From: Gavia stellata
Taxonomy: Eukaryota > Chordata > Aves > Gaviiformes > Gaviidae
Direction of reading: 5' to 3'
Length of the DNA stretch: 64,000 bases
NCBI RefSeq assembly: GCF_030936135.1
Contig: NC_082611.1
Coordinates: 14,089,001 to 14,153,000, forward strand
Both the position numbers and the translations under genes were made by a program. This document shows positions 48,246-60,124 of this stretch, piece by piece; the first letter of the stretch is position 1; each line of letters starts with the position of its first letter. The notes below the pieces were generated by a model. That model saw nothing but the letters and a program-made list of their open reading frames with translations. It had not been told where the DNA came from and did no database searches.

Positions 48246-48972
48246 CTCAAGTTGAATAAATGACTTTACTAAACCTCCCCAATAACTCATTTAGAGAAGG
48301 AATCAATTTCATCAGATTTTCTTTCATTATATGTAGAGATTTCAGCCTGCACTGTCAGTTGCAACTGATACAAGTACTGCAAGTCAATACAAATATTTTC
48401 TGCTAATTTGGAAATTAGGTTAAAATGTGATTGCCCTCTAAATAGCACTGTTACATGAGAAATAAGGATACAGTAAAATTTAATGCTTGAAATGGGTTTT
48501 GCAACACACGTAATCATAACTTGGCATTTCACCAAACTCATTTATAAACTTATCACGACACAGACACCCAACTTACTGGGAGCTGTTATGTATGAATGTA
48601 ATTTTACTGTACAGAAGCAGTCCCTGTGATAACAGCATTGCCAGTTCTATATTGCTGTGCTTCACCTGAGCAGCCACTGCACGTCACTGTTGTTCCACAC
48701 TGAAGAGTCAAAAGGGACTCATTTATGTAAGCAGGCAGCAGGACTTGGAGGGTCTATTTGCCTTTTCAATCAATGTGCTACAAACCAAGGGATGGAGCTT
48801 ACTGAAGTCAAGGGGGATTTTTTTCCCCAGGACTGAAGGGAGGCCATACCTGTTGCTGTTTCACTTTTTCATTTGCCGGGGCAAAAAGACTTTATCCATC
48901 TTTTCTCCTTAAAGGTGTAGAAAAAGAATAGTCATTAGCCAGGGACACAAAGACCCTGAGGGAATTGCCTGC

Positions 48973-49107
48973 TCTTCACAGGCCCTGTGTGAACTGTGAC
49001 AAATCACTAAACCTCTTGATGCTCAAGTTCTGCAGCAATGACACCACAGCCTGCCTCGCGGTGTTACTGTGAGGTCTGGAATTAAAGATATGAGATGCTC
49101 AGATACA
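48973..49107 (+). mobile_element. MIR-like SINE fragment including the 3' part
   Basis: Collinear with MIR: GTGTGAACTGTGACAAATCA, CTAAACCTCTTGATGCTCAAG, then TTACTGTGAGGTCTGGAATT and GAGATGCTCAGATAC. The last words match the GTTGTGAGGATTAAATGAGA and TGCTCAGATAC end of the family. Confidence 0.6.
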
Positions 49108-52100
49108 GCTGTAAGAACAACGTCATGTATACCTTTTTAGATTTGGAGCATTTCTTCCTTTCAAGCAAAGGGGAGATTTTGGACTGTTATGTTGTGATTT
49201 TAGAAATAAAGAGCTTGCAAATTTGGCATGATTGTTAAGCCTAAAAAGGCAGGTATAACCAGGGGTCTGAATGATGTTTTTCTAGAAGCATGACACTCCT
49301 AAGAAAGCTTTGACAACAACTATGTCAAGTCACATAAGCTGACTAGCACTAAGCGCCTCCTTTCAGTACTTGCCACAAAAATACAGAGATATTCCCAGTT
49401 CCTCACATGACTTTTTTTTCCAGGTTTTCAGCAATTGCCACATTGTCGGAGTGCAATGGGGAGGCTTGATTCCTTTTTCAGTAAAGTTTCATACGAAACA
49501 ATTAAAGAGGAATGAAACTGCTAGTAAAGACAATTCCAGTAGAGGGTAGGAAGGAAGATGCTGAAGGATAAAATAAAAAATAAAAATATGAGAAGATGTT
49601 GAGGGGAATTAACAATAGAAGAGATCGATAAACTTAACAGAAAATGATTTAGCAAGTAGGGACCTTGTGGGATCTTCTGTAGCACTGAACGTACTTAAAG
49701 CTATAGTTCCCCAGCCATGGGTTTTCATACTGTGCTTGCAACCCATCAGTGATAGCTGTACTTACCAGATCCTGCTGTTGCAGCCCAACTTGGCTGCCAT
49801 TGGCATATTAATTCATCACATGGCCGGCAGTCCATGGATCTGGGATCATAAGGAGGAAGCAACACTTCAGCTGCAGGTGACACTGAGGTGCCATGTAGAC
49901 ATACCCAAGCCAGGTTTACTCATCTAGCTGCAGTTTCAGCAACAAAGCTGAGGGACAAATTCCAGTATGGAGTAGCTGTGTTCCTGCCAGGCTTGTGTGG
50001 CGCATGGTGACTGCCGTGCCACTGCATTTTTCCTGATAATACTACCCTGATTTGTGATGATTACAGTTATTTCACGGATGCTTTCCCACATCTCCAGTCT
50101 GCAGAACGGATAGAACCTGAGAAAAGCATTCTTCTTTTCTTCCCTTGTACCCTGCTAAAAGTAGCAGGAATCGGATGCCAACTTTGTAAGGCTGAATTCC
50201 CACATTGGGAACACTTGCACAGACACAGAAATACCTGCATTTCTGTGGCTGTATGAAGAAGCTAAGCCTCTGCATGCTGGACCTGAGTGCTGCTGTAGAT
50301 CCTGTGTCACAGAAAGGAAGAAAATTCCAAAAAGAAATTATCCTGCAACCTCCAGCCGTGATCTTAATCCTTTGAGAGGCCTAAAATCAGGCCAGAATTC
50401 TTCATGCAGCACAAGAACAAGGAGTTTTGTTCTGAGGTTACGAAACCAATGTTTATTTCATAAGCCCAGATCCACAAACATGAGAGGAGAAGAGATCATA
50501 CTGCCAGAGGGAAGGAAACCCTTTCCTGAAGCAAATGACTGGGCTGTAACACTGCATCCTACTGAGACAGGGATGATTTATAAAAGAGAAAACATACACG
50601 GCTTGGCGATCAAAACAGCTGCCTCAAGATCGCTGAGCTGTGTGAAGAAGTGGAGGGACACAGAAGTGAATCAAAGTCTAGAATCGAAGGCAGAGGACTG
50701 AAAACGTCTGTCCTTCTTCAGACTTTGTGAGAAAATAGCATTACCTCTGCCTGCAACTTTTGTTCTCCATTTTGTGTGTTACTCCTGTGCTGTTAAGGGA
50801 TGTGGAATTTCAGATGTCTTGGTGTCTAACTCATAGTAGCATGCATTGGTCAAGATGATCCCTGCTGCTGTACTGCCCTAAGTATACTTGACCTGCAGCT
50901 GTTTCTCTCCTACAAACAACAGATGAAAGGAACCTGACAAAAACGATGGGCCAGATTCTTCTCTCAAGCAGAAGCCTTGGCAGAGAAAGCGGGGCCCTGG
51001 GGAGTCACAGCGGCTGCGTAATAACGTCCTGGTGCCCGCTGGTTCTTGAGCCTAATTGACTGCAAGTTCATTCTCCAGGCAGGGCTAAGGAAGAGCTGTG
51101 CTTTGCCTTGCCCATTGGCTGAGCTGAGAATTATCATTTAAACCAGTAATACCTGATTTTTACTGGACAAAAATTCTAGCGGATACTTTGCTGGTGCGGT
51201 TTTTAGCAAGGCAGCTCTGAACAGATTCAAGTTCTTTGTGTGACCAACATACTGCTGAATGGTTGGAGACAGAGAAGCCAAGTCTGCCTCTGTCCTGACA
51301 CCATAAATTGTTATTGTCTGTATAATTGCAAGATTTGCTTTTGTTTTGTTTGCTACATGAACCCAAATGGAAGCTTGAGGATCTATTTGCAGACCCAGTT
51401 ATCTAAAGCTTTTCAGCATACATGCTTGTAGGTCCAGCTTTGTATTATTTAGAGCTTTTGCTTGTTGTTTTAGGTTTAATGTGTTTGCTCTCTTGATGGC
51501 TCCGTCAATATACATTCTGCGCTGAAAAAGTTAAGTGTCAATATAAAAAAAAGATAGGGCCAAAAATACCCATCCAGAGTTTGGAATGGAAGGCAAATTG
51601 CAGGTTTGTCAATAGGGTGTTTGGGAGCATTTTAAATAGTGAATCACTTGATGTTAGCTATTGTAAATATTGGTTTAAAGGTGCTATAAAATTGATGGTG
51701 CACAGTTAAACCTTCCTCCAAATCCTGATCTATTTATGCTGCCTCACTTAGTGTCAGATCCAAAGACCACTGAAAGTAATAGGAGTCTTTACCAAGTTGT
51801 TAACAAGCACAGTGTAGTTTCAACAAATGCACATAATCTTGCAGTAGGAGGAGAGTACATTTTCTTACAGTTTTTGTTAAATTAGGCATACTATACTCCA
51901 GAGCATGCCTTTCATTTTTTTTTAATGTGACAGCAGAGAAAAATGGCATACAGTGACAGTATCACTCTCTACCTTAGCTACCCAGCTTTTTGTGATGTAA
52001 GGTTAGACAATGAAAACAGTATTCAACTCCCACCACAAATCATAGTGTGGGACATGGTGACTGAGGTCTGAATCCTGAGCAGACCTGGGCTGAATATTAT

Positions 52101-53880
52101 TTTAAGTAGCAATTGGGTGAGCTTTGCGGTTTCTGCAGAGTCCTTCATTGAATGCTGGATCTGATCAGAGTAAAACATTTGAGCTGTGATGCCAAAACAA
52201 TGAACCTGAAAAATGATTAATGCAACTTCTACCTAGTCCAGCCCCCACTCCGTGAAATTGGAAGGAATTCTTTATTACATTGGCCCTAGTTTCTACAAAA
52301 TCTTATTTCATCTTCTCAGAGGCATGTAACCGTCCCAATATCTGTACATTAGATTAAGTCCTAATTTAGAAGCAATGAATTATTATTGAGAGCTAGATTT
52401 CACAAAAGGCTTAACATCATCAGCGCAGCCATATTTTCCAAGGATTCAATGAATTGGATGTATATGGAAGAGTCTGGCCAGCACTGTCGTAACACTGGCT
52501 TCTGTTTTTTATTTTTGTTTTCATGTAGATACCTAAATGGAAGAAAAGGTTTTATGTATGGTGAGCACCTTAAAATCTGGCTGAAAAAGTTCTGAAGAAT
52601 AAATCGGAATTTAGGCTCCAGAAAGGTAAGTCAGAGTTTTGCTGTTGTTGACCTGAGTGGAACTGGCATACGTAGATTTGGAAAGCTTTGAATGGAAATC
52701 CATTTCTCAGTCTTGCAAAGACAAGTACTTAATTCAGCCCAAACCTTATGACACCATGATCCTTGCCTGGAGTATTTGTATACCTGAACTCCACATGGAG
52801 AAAGGAATTAATGAGGAAGAAAATCCAACAGGAGAGTTATTCATGCTCATTTGCTTTTGGTGTAGCTGTCTATTGTAGTACATCTGCATTTTTGCCCTTG
52901 TCTCCCCATTTTTTCCCCATCCTTTTCCCAGGGAATAAAGTGAAAACAATTCTGCTGTGGGCAAGTCTGGAACCTGTCTGGTTCTTCACCTGTGGTTTCC
53001 ATCACAAAGAAAACTGTGATTAAGGGTGACAGGGCCCTTAGGAGCGTGGAAGGTGAGATGGCAGCTGGAGAAGAAAATGACAGGCCTCTAGAATTATCTG
53101 TTCCCATAGAACAGGTGTCAGCAATCGCAGATAAGGCAATGCCTGAAAGTTTCAGTGCTCCAGGCGGCACTGAGAGGGGAAGATGTGTTTGCAAAAGGGC
53201 ATGTTCACTCAGTTATAGAGTGCATGTGTTGTGCTAAATGTCCTTAAATCCCTCTGGTAATTCAGCCGTCTGTAACAATAAATAGCAAATAACTATTGTC
53301 TCCTCTGGGACTACAGCTATCATGCTTCCAAATAGGAGTCATCCTGCTCTGTGTTGAGGTGTAAGAGACCATACATTTACTATGAGTTCTGGGGAAAAAC
53401 ACTGAAACACACACAATTTAACCCGAAGTCTTAGATTGCTTCTGTTTACACAGTTTTGTGTAAAAGCAATAATAACACTTTAACAATCCCAAGCAGCCCA
53501 CTCCTCCCAATTATTCTAGGTTTTAAAACACCTGATAGGTAAGAAATGTTTGTGTGTTAGAACTGAAATGTGTTATTATTTGTCTGTCTTTCCATTCCAC
53601 TTCCTGCCCCCTTTTTCCAGGGACATTCTCATTTAAAATTTCCCCCCCAAGTAGAGATACAACTGAAAATACCTCACTGTGCAATTTTTGTGATTAGTAG
53701 GAGTATAAGAAAGTGGATAGATCAGCTGAGAAGTGAGGAATCTAGCAGATTATGTACATACATAATCTTTTAAAAGTGGGTAGCTGCTCACTCTCTTTGT
53801 TTTAAAATATTCATGTATATTTCTGGAAAAGAGGATAACAGAACATCTAATAATAGCAAAGCATTATAAAAGCCAAGACA
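49108..53880. other. Intergenic, 49.1-53.9 kb
   Basis: No gene is recognised. Possible fragments of old sauropsid DNA transposons include 51754-51800 and the GGGCCAGATTCTTCTCTC segment near 50948. A stretch around 49880-49930 contains words seen in such repeats (TGTAGACATACCC). Nothing else is supported. Confidence 0.65.
51754..51800. mobile_element. Sauropsid MITE-like fragment (hAT type, tentative)
   Basis: CAGATCCAAAGACCACTGAA followed by AGTAATAGGAGTCTTTACCA matches, with a few changes, a palindromic non-autonomous DNA transposon found across birds, crocodilians and turtles (words GATCCAAAGCCCATTGAAGT and GGGAGTCTTTCCATTGAC). The family name cannot be fixed from memory. Confidence 0.5.
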
Positions 53881-53884
53881 CTCA

Positions 53885-54005
53885 GTGTCTTGAAAGTATT
53901 TTACAAACATGAACATAACTGTATTTCATGACTCATCTGTAAGGTAGCTATCATTATTTCTCTTGTTCACATGGGGGAAATGGCATCCAGAGAGACCAAG
54001 AAACT
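53885..54005 (+). mobile_element. L2/L3-type LINE 3' end fragment
   Basis: Collinear words: AAGTATTTTACAAACATGAAC, then TCATCTGTAAGGTAGCTATC, ATTATTTCTC, then TGGGGGAAATGGCATCCAGA and GACCAAG. This fits the usual sequence in which a cell-size table of the tail is followed by GAGGTAGGTA, TATTATCCCC and GGGGAAACTGAGG. Confidence 0.6.
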
Positions 54006-57000
54006 CAAATAAGTAGCACATGTTAAAAGATTGGTGGAGATTAAAACAAAAAAATTACTAGTAAGCGATATTGTTACTTCAGCTCACTGCATGAAATTAT
54101 TGGAATACTAACACCCCCAAAAAATCCAGGATCATATTTCACACCAAAATACACAGAAGCAGAACACCCCAAAGAAAGATACAAGTAGTTCAGAGGCTGT
54201 AAAGAACACTGAGTTTTTCTGAGCTGATCACACATCTCAGACCATGCTCAATCATAATAAAACATTTAGAAACCCTCCAAAAGTTAACATTCTTCCCCAC
54301 TGCAATACCCATGCACAGTTATTTGACAGTTCTTTCACAGGTAAACCAATATTTCTCTCATAGATCTGGGAACAGAATTCAGCAATATAGATACCTGCTA
54401 CCTGCTTGCTGTTTTCCAAATAGGTACTTAAACCTTCAAAAGGTTGCAGTAGTTTAAAATTTGTATGGGAACATACTGATTTCCAGATATCAGTCCCAGA
54501 TAACAGTCAAAAACCGTGGGGAGTGGGACTTAGAACTGCTGTGCACTTCATTGGTGTAATACACACAGTGCTTACAAATCTAAAATCGGGGTTTAGCAGC
54601 TCATCAATAAAAAGATCGAGGCCTACCTAGTGTCTTTTCTCTTTCCTCTATAAGAAGTGAAAAATGGTGTCTTTCTGGCTAGAAGTCGGGCATGTCCACT
54701 GTCACGTTCATCTCAGACAGCCACATAACCCAGAACTTACTCCTTTCCATGGAACCTTAAAAAGGATATCCTTTCCAGTATTTGCCTCCAGGGCTGGGTT
54801 TCCCGAATGAGGCCTTCACCTTTTATGAAAGTGCTTTTGTCTGTAGTGGTATGGAAGCACTGAGCATTTTTTTCTCCATCATACCTTCTAAAAGCTTGTG
54901 ATCAGCCAGCATATCCACCTTGTGCCAAAAGCCAGTCACAGAATCATTCCATTCCAGAGAGTGCTGCCAAAAACTCCTTTTCTATCTGTCCCCATTCTGT
55001 ATTTGTCAAGGCGTTTGGAGCCAATGCTTTTGGCTCCCGATCTGCAGCACTGTGACTCCTAGTCTTCCTTCCGCTATATCACACTGCATCTCTAACTGCT
55101 CTGCACTTAACCAGCAGTAAGCTGCAGCGTTGCCTCTTCACTGCAGACTCAGGTCTCCATAACATGATGAGAATGACTTACTGCATTCTCATGGTTTCAT
55201 GTGGGGTCTGTTTCTAATTTCAGCTTGTCCTTTAGCTCTTCAAGTTCTTCCAAATCTTGCTCTACTAATAGAAAACATCTAGTCCATATGATGCTTGGTG
55301 CTCAGCTTTACTTTCTCCTTCACCCTGAAGAAATTTTGGTGTTGCACTCACATCAGCCAAGCTTACCTGTCCACGCTATTTAGCAGTGAATGATGCTTTT
55401 GTAAGTCAAGTACTTCAACGTGCCAACAATAATGTCTCTTCCTTTTCACAGCTACTGATTAGTAGCCTCTGTTTAATCACTGGGCTCAGCACTGTCCTGT
55501 ACCTTTCCAACATCTGGTTACATTTCTCCAGCCCAGCACTGTTGTTTAACCTTGTTGCTTGGATTTTATCGAGCTAGAATTGAACTGGTCATTGCCTTAT
55601 TAACACAGCTGAAAATATGGCAGTGGAATGACTGACAGCCTTCTTCAGTAGTGCATGTATGCTGAAAATCTTCAGATTTCTTCACAGGACCTTATACCTA
55701 GGTTCACTGAAAAGGCTTTTGAGGAGGACTGTGCTTTCTTCTAAGATTCAGGGAGCAGCAGGAGGCAGAGAGGGGCCACAGACTACACCCAGAGTTTTTT
55801 TTTCTGACCACATAGGCTGTCAACTCTGTCTGATTCTTCTCAGGCTTCTGAAAACATCTCATTTACAAGGGTCGTGCTGAGAGCCTTCTCAGGAGTATTA
55901 GTACAGTCAGTTCCATTACAATAACATGACATCTGTCTTTCCCTCCCATGTCCTCCTTGTCTTTCTGCTGATCTCTCTTAAACTCTGCAGAATCATTTTC
56001 TATTTTCAGCTTTTCCCATTATTTTTGCACATACCTTCCACCTCCTGTCCTGTTCCCATCCTAGTTGCTTTCCTTCACACTTTCTGTAGCATCTTCCTCC
56101 ACTCCCTTTCATTGGCACATCTCAGTGTTTATCTAATTGTTCTTGTTTTTTCCTTAGAAAATTTTAATTCCCTCAATGCTTTGCAGTTGGTCTTCTTCTT
56201 CACTTCTATTATAACTTACCAGGTTTTGAACTACATAGATCTTAAAAATCTTACAAAAGGGATTAAATTATATCCATATTATGATTAAACTCAGATGAAA
56301 ACTGAATATTGTGATGTTTGAATGTAAATGGCTCAACAATGGTATTAAAGAGATCAGTTATATCTCAAAGTACTTTAATCAGTGCTCCAGTTCAGAAAGA
56401 GAGTAATCCTACAAAAAGATTCAGAGGTGTATGTGTATATATGTACATATATATGTATGCACATACACAGTCAGAAATAAACCACATGCATTAGACATAT
56501 CTGAGTCAACTGTTGAACTGGTGAGTGTAAGACACTTTCCCAAAGGTTTACAGCACATTGAAGTATCTGTGTGGATGGCTATTCACATCTGTGTGCTGGC
56601 TGGAAGCTCCACATCTACTGTGTGGGCCTTTATAAGCAAGAGGTCTGTTACGTGCAAGAGAGGAGACAAAGTCCTGGTGAATTTTTCTAGTTCTGCTTTG
56701 CTTTTCAGAGTTACTTCATTTTAAAATAGGCCAATTTACAATGTTTCAGAATATCACAGCCCATTTTAGAATCGAAACAGACTTGATTTTCCAGGTAGCT
56801 GCAATTACTGGTAAAGGCAAGGCAGGTTGCCTCAGAAAACCACCCTCCATCAGAGGTATAAAATTCTTCACGGGTGCCAAAACAAGTGCTCAAACGCTAA
56901 AATCAGTGAAATAATAGACACAAACACAAGTATTATTAATGTCTTATTTTAACGAGCAAGAACTGTTTCTGTTCTTTAAAACATAGGGACAACCAGTCAT

Positions 57001-57400
57001 TTTCCTTTCATTGTTCACTGAGCAGTTGGTTTATTATAGTCTGCAGGGAGGATATGTTACTATGTACACAGGGGCTGGTCAGATGCTTGTAGTATTGATG
57101 TATTTAAGAGGTCAAGCAAGATGTTTAGTTTAATAACAATTGAGTTTTTTACTCACTTTTATTTACCTGTCTTTCACATAGCTCTCAAAATCCCCGTTTT
57201 TTTCTGATCCACCATGTTTAAGATCAGAAACAAAGAAGACAAGCATCCAATCTAGTTTCATAAGGCTTCCAAAACATGGAGACCAACAAAACTGGGATGA
57301 GATGTGGCCAGAAAGCTGTTCATTGGTCATGTACATAAGGAAAAGTAAACCCCACCACTCCTTGTTTACTTTGGCCAGATGCTGGTTTCCAGAGTCAGTG
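54006..57400. other. Intergenic, 54.0-57.4 kb, pyrimidine-rich on the plus strand
   Basis: No gene is recognised. From about 54.7 to 56.2 kb the plus strand is rich in C and T, which keeps several frames open (for example 55926-56288) and gives them artificial hydrophobic translations. An AT/GT simple-sequence patch lies at about 56428-56470. Confidence 0.6.
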
Positions 57401-57469
57401 GCAGGGACATAATAGGTCTAGATCCTCCCATATTTTGCCTCAAAGAGCTTTTCCAAATATTTCATGTTG

Positions 57470-57790
57470 ATTTCCCCTTATGCATAAGCAGTTATACAGT
57501 TGACTTGCCTAATGTCTATATTAATTTTGGTACAATTTTAATTAGCAGATAGCTAATTAACGTAGTATAAGGTTATCTTGTTAAATGTTAATTGGATATG
57601 TAAACATTCTTTACAAGTTGATATTCAGAGAAAAAATATGTAATATGCATTTGTTGCCTGTGTCATTCTGAATTAATTACATGACAGCCAGATTTATCCC
57701 TTCCCAACTTGAGAACCCTCAATAAGTACTCCTTTAAGAATCAATTGATACTTAATTAATATGTACTGGCTGCCCTATTTAATTTAAATT
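57470..57790. promoter_or_regulatory. Candidate regulatory block rich in TAATTA-type sites
   Basis: An AT-rich but non-repetitive segment with many homeodomain-type cores (AATTAGC, CTAATTAACG, TTAATTGG, GAATTAATTAC, CTTAATTAAT). No period or transposon structure is seen. Such blocks are often conserved developmental enhancers, but conservation cannot be tested here. Confidence 0.3.
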
Positions 57791-58553
57791 AGTTCTTTCA
57801 GCAAGTTACAGCATTGCTGAAAGACACAGCATTCCCCCTGTGACATAAAGCATTTTCTGCTGAGAGCACACGAGGGTGCTGTGAGAAAAGGCTCGGTGCT
57901 GCTGGCCCATATTTCACAGTTGGGCACACAGTCTCCTCCTTTATTCTTATCAAAACCAAAAACTACCCACACAGAAATCTTTATGAAAGTTGCATGTACT
58001 GTGCTGTATCTCATTCCATGGAGCTTCATATTGCTCAGGGCACTGTGATAGCTCCCTACCTGGATGGTGTTTATTACATTAGATGATGAGGTCGGTAACC
58101 TTCTCCCCCGATCAGGTAGGCAGCGAGGTCCACATTCCTTCACTCCCCTTTTATGTTATCTTCATAACATCCACTGATGAGATACACGTAGATTTAGCTC
58201 ATTGTTTCAGTGCATTGATATTCCTAGCTACAGGAGAACAGCATGATTGAGTCCCCGAGGGGCTGAATTCTGGGATGGATGCATGGCAACGACGTTCACG
58301 TATAATTTATTATGTGTATGAAATCCTTAACATCAGCAAAATGGTCGCAGAGTTTGCCTTTCCTTTCATCACACAATAAGGCTGTTAATGAATAAGAAAC
58401 ATCTCTGCATGTTGCAGTTTAACACATTCTACGTCCAAGCAGCGGCAACGGGGATCTGAACAGCTTTTCTGTCTGCCCAGACAGATTCCCTCTTCTGTAC
58501 GTTTGCTGCAAATGGTTGTGGTTTTAATTTTTGGAGGATTATATCTCCAGCGA

Positions 58554-58740
58554 TCCCCAAGCACTTTATAAATAACATTAAGTATCACCACACTCGGGTG
58601 ATAAAAGTATTACAGGGAGGTTAACTGAAAGACAGAGGTGAAGCCTCTTGCCCAAAGCCACTATGTGATATAATAGCAGCTCCCAAGAGCTCTGACTCTC
58701 AGTTTCTCCCTCTAAACACAAGATCACACTTCCTTTCTCA
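58554..58740 (+). mobile_element. L2/L3-type LINE 3' end fragment
   Basis: Collinear words: CCAAGCACTTTATAAATAAC, TTACAGGGAGGTTAACTGAAAG (split here as TTACAGGGAGG and TTAACTGAAAG), ACAGAGGTGAAGCC, TCTTGCCCAAAGCCAC, then CTCTGACTCTCAGTTTC. Diverged but in the right order and spacing. Confidence 0.65.
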
Positions 58741-58918
58741 GGTAACTGCACTAACTGACCTCTTTCTGGACAGGTGATCTGTCCTCATAAGAAAAATAAA
58801 AACCCTTGAATTCAGACTGGACCCCGTAAGTGAGGGCCTGGTCTGACTCTCTCAGGTCAATACAAAAGATCCCTTTTACCCTTGTGTGGTACCAGAATGA
58901 CAAATGGTGAAGATTAAT

Positions 58919-59033
58919 GGTCTGATTTTCATAGGTGCTTAGACCCTGGGCCTGCTAGTAACTTCAGGAGGAGTTTTGAATGCTCAACCTTTCTAAAACC
59001 ACATCTGAAGGCTTGCCCAAGGTCACAGAGGCA
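58919..59033. mobile_element. Sauropsid MITE-like fragment followed by an L2/L3-like piece
   Basis: TCTGATTTTCATAGGTGCTT at the left and GAATGCTCAACCTTTCTAAA at the right are imperfect inverted ends around AACTTCAGGAGGAGTT. This is the layout of a widespread sauropsid palindromic element (GTGCTGAGCACC ... GTGCTCAGCACC type). The piece GGCTTGCCCAAGGTCACAGA follows at 59010. Confidence 0.5.
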
Positions 59034-60087
59034 GCCTTTTGCAGTGCTATGGCAGCAGTAAATTTGTCCAATTGTCTTGTCTCCGAGTTTGCTGGTGTTA
59101 CTAAATTTTCCTCTAAGGAGCTTTACCCCATTTGTTGCAGCTGAAAAAGCTGTTCTTTCAGCTTCAAGCAGCTGAAAGAATCTGAATAATTGTATTGTAA
59201 TCATTAAATACCAGTTTTCTACTGGATACAAGCAAAACACCTATTTTTAGTTAAAAAGCTGCTGTTAGGTTACACAGTATCTTTTATGGCTGAAGTAATG
59301 CAGCAAGCTGGCACAAACCAAATGGTACTTGACTGTTTGCAAATTGAGCATCAACACAAACAGCAGGTGGTCACTCAGCTCTAGTTTCATGCCAATTGTC
59401 ATATAGTATGTCATATAGCTACTATAGTAGCTATAGTAATAATACTAAATAAATAACATTCAGCAATCTATGTGTTTTTTTCATGGGGGGTTTGAAAACT
59501 GAAGATGCACTTTTACAATTCATGCTCAGACAATTATTACCTGCAGCTTCGTTTTCATCATCGCTTTCTCCATTTTCCTATTGTTGAAAGTTAGGATTAG
59601 TATCCCTGTAGTCAAGACCTTCAGATAGATTCTTTCCTGGAGCTCCAGGGTGCCTTTTATTGTACATGACTGTTGCACCAACTTTTGTCTAAAATGAATT
59701 TTTTAGTCATGTAAACCCTAATAGTAGGAACACAGGACCTACTTTAAAACATCTAGGAATCATAACTAAAAATTTCTAAATTAGGCATGTATGACAGCAG
59801 TATTCTTACTGCATTTCTCCTAGTTTCACTAAATATTAACTTATCCACTTAGCTTCCCTATGTCCATCTCTCTGGGCAGGGGGAATAACTGAACAGTTGT
59901 TCACTTCAGAGCATTTTATGACACCATGTCTGTGTAGATACATGTGAAGAATTCAGATTTTCATGTAGCAGCCAGGAATTATAAACTGGAAACCAGAAAT
60001 TAGGCTAAGAAAATCTCTTGGTGTCCAGAAATGCTGAAACTTGTAGATAGATATCCATCACTATTGGCCCACCTTCTTATTCTTCTT

Positions 60088-60124
60088 ATCATCATCATCA
60101 TCATCATTATTATTATTATTATTA
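60088..60124. repeat. Compound (ATC)n(ATT)n microsatellite
   Basis: A run of ATC units passes directly into a run of ATT units. In one frame it reads as an isoleucine run, which is not a real protein. Confidence 0.95.

Noticed and set aside
55926..56288. 120-codon frame with a membrane-protein-like translation
   Set aside because: The hydrophobicity comes from the C/T-rich plus strand. No splice structure or known family is recognised.
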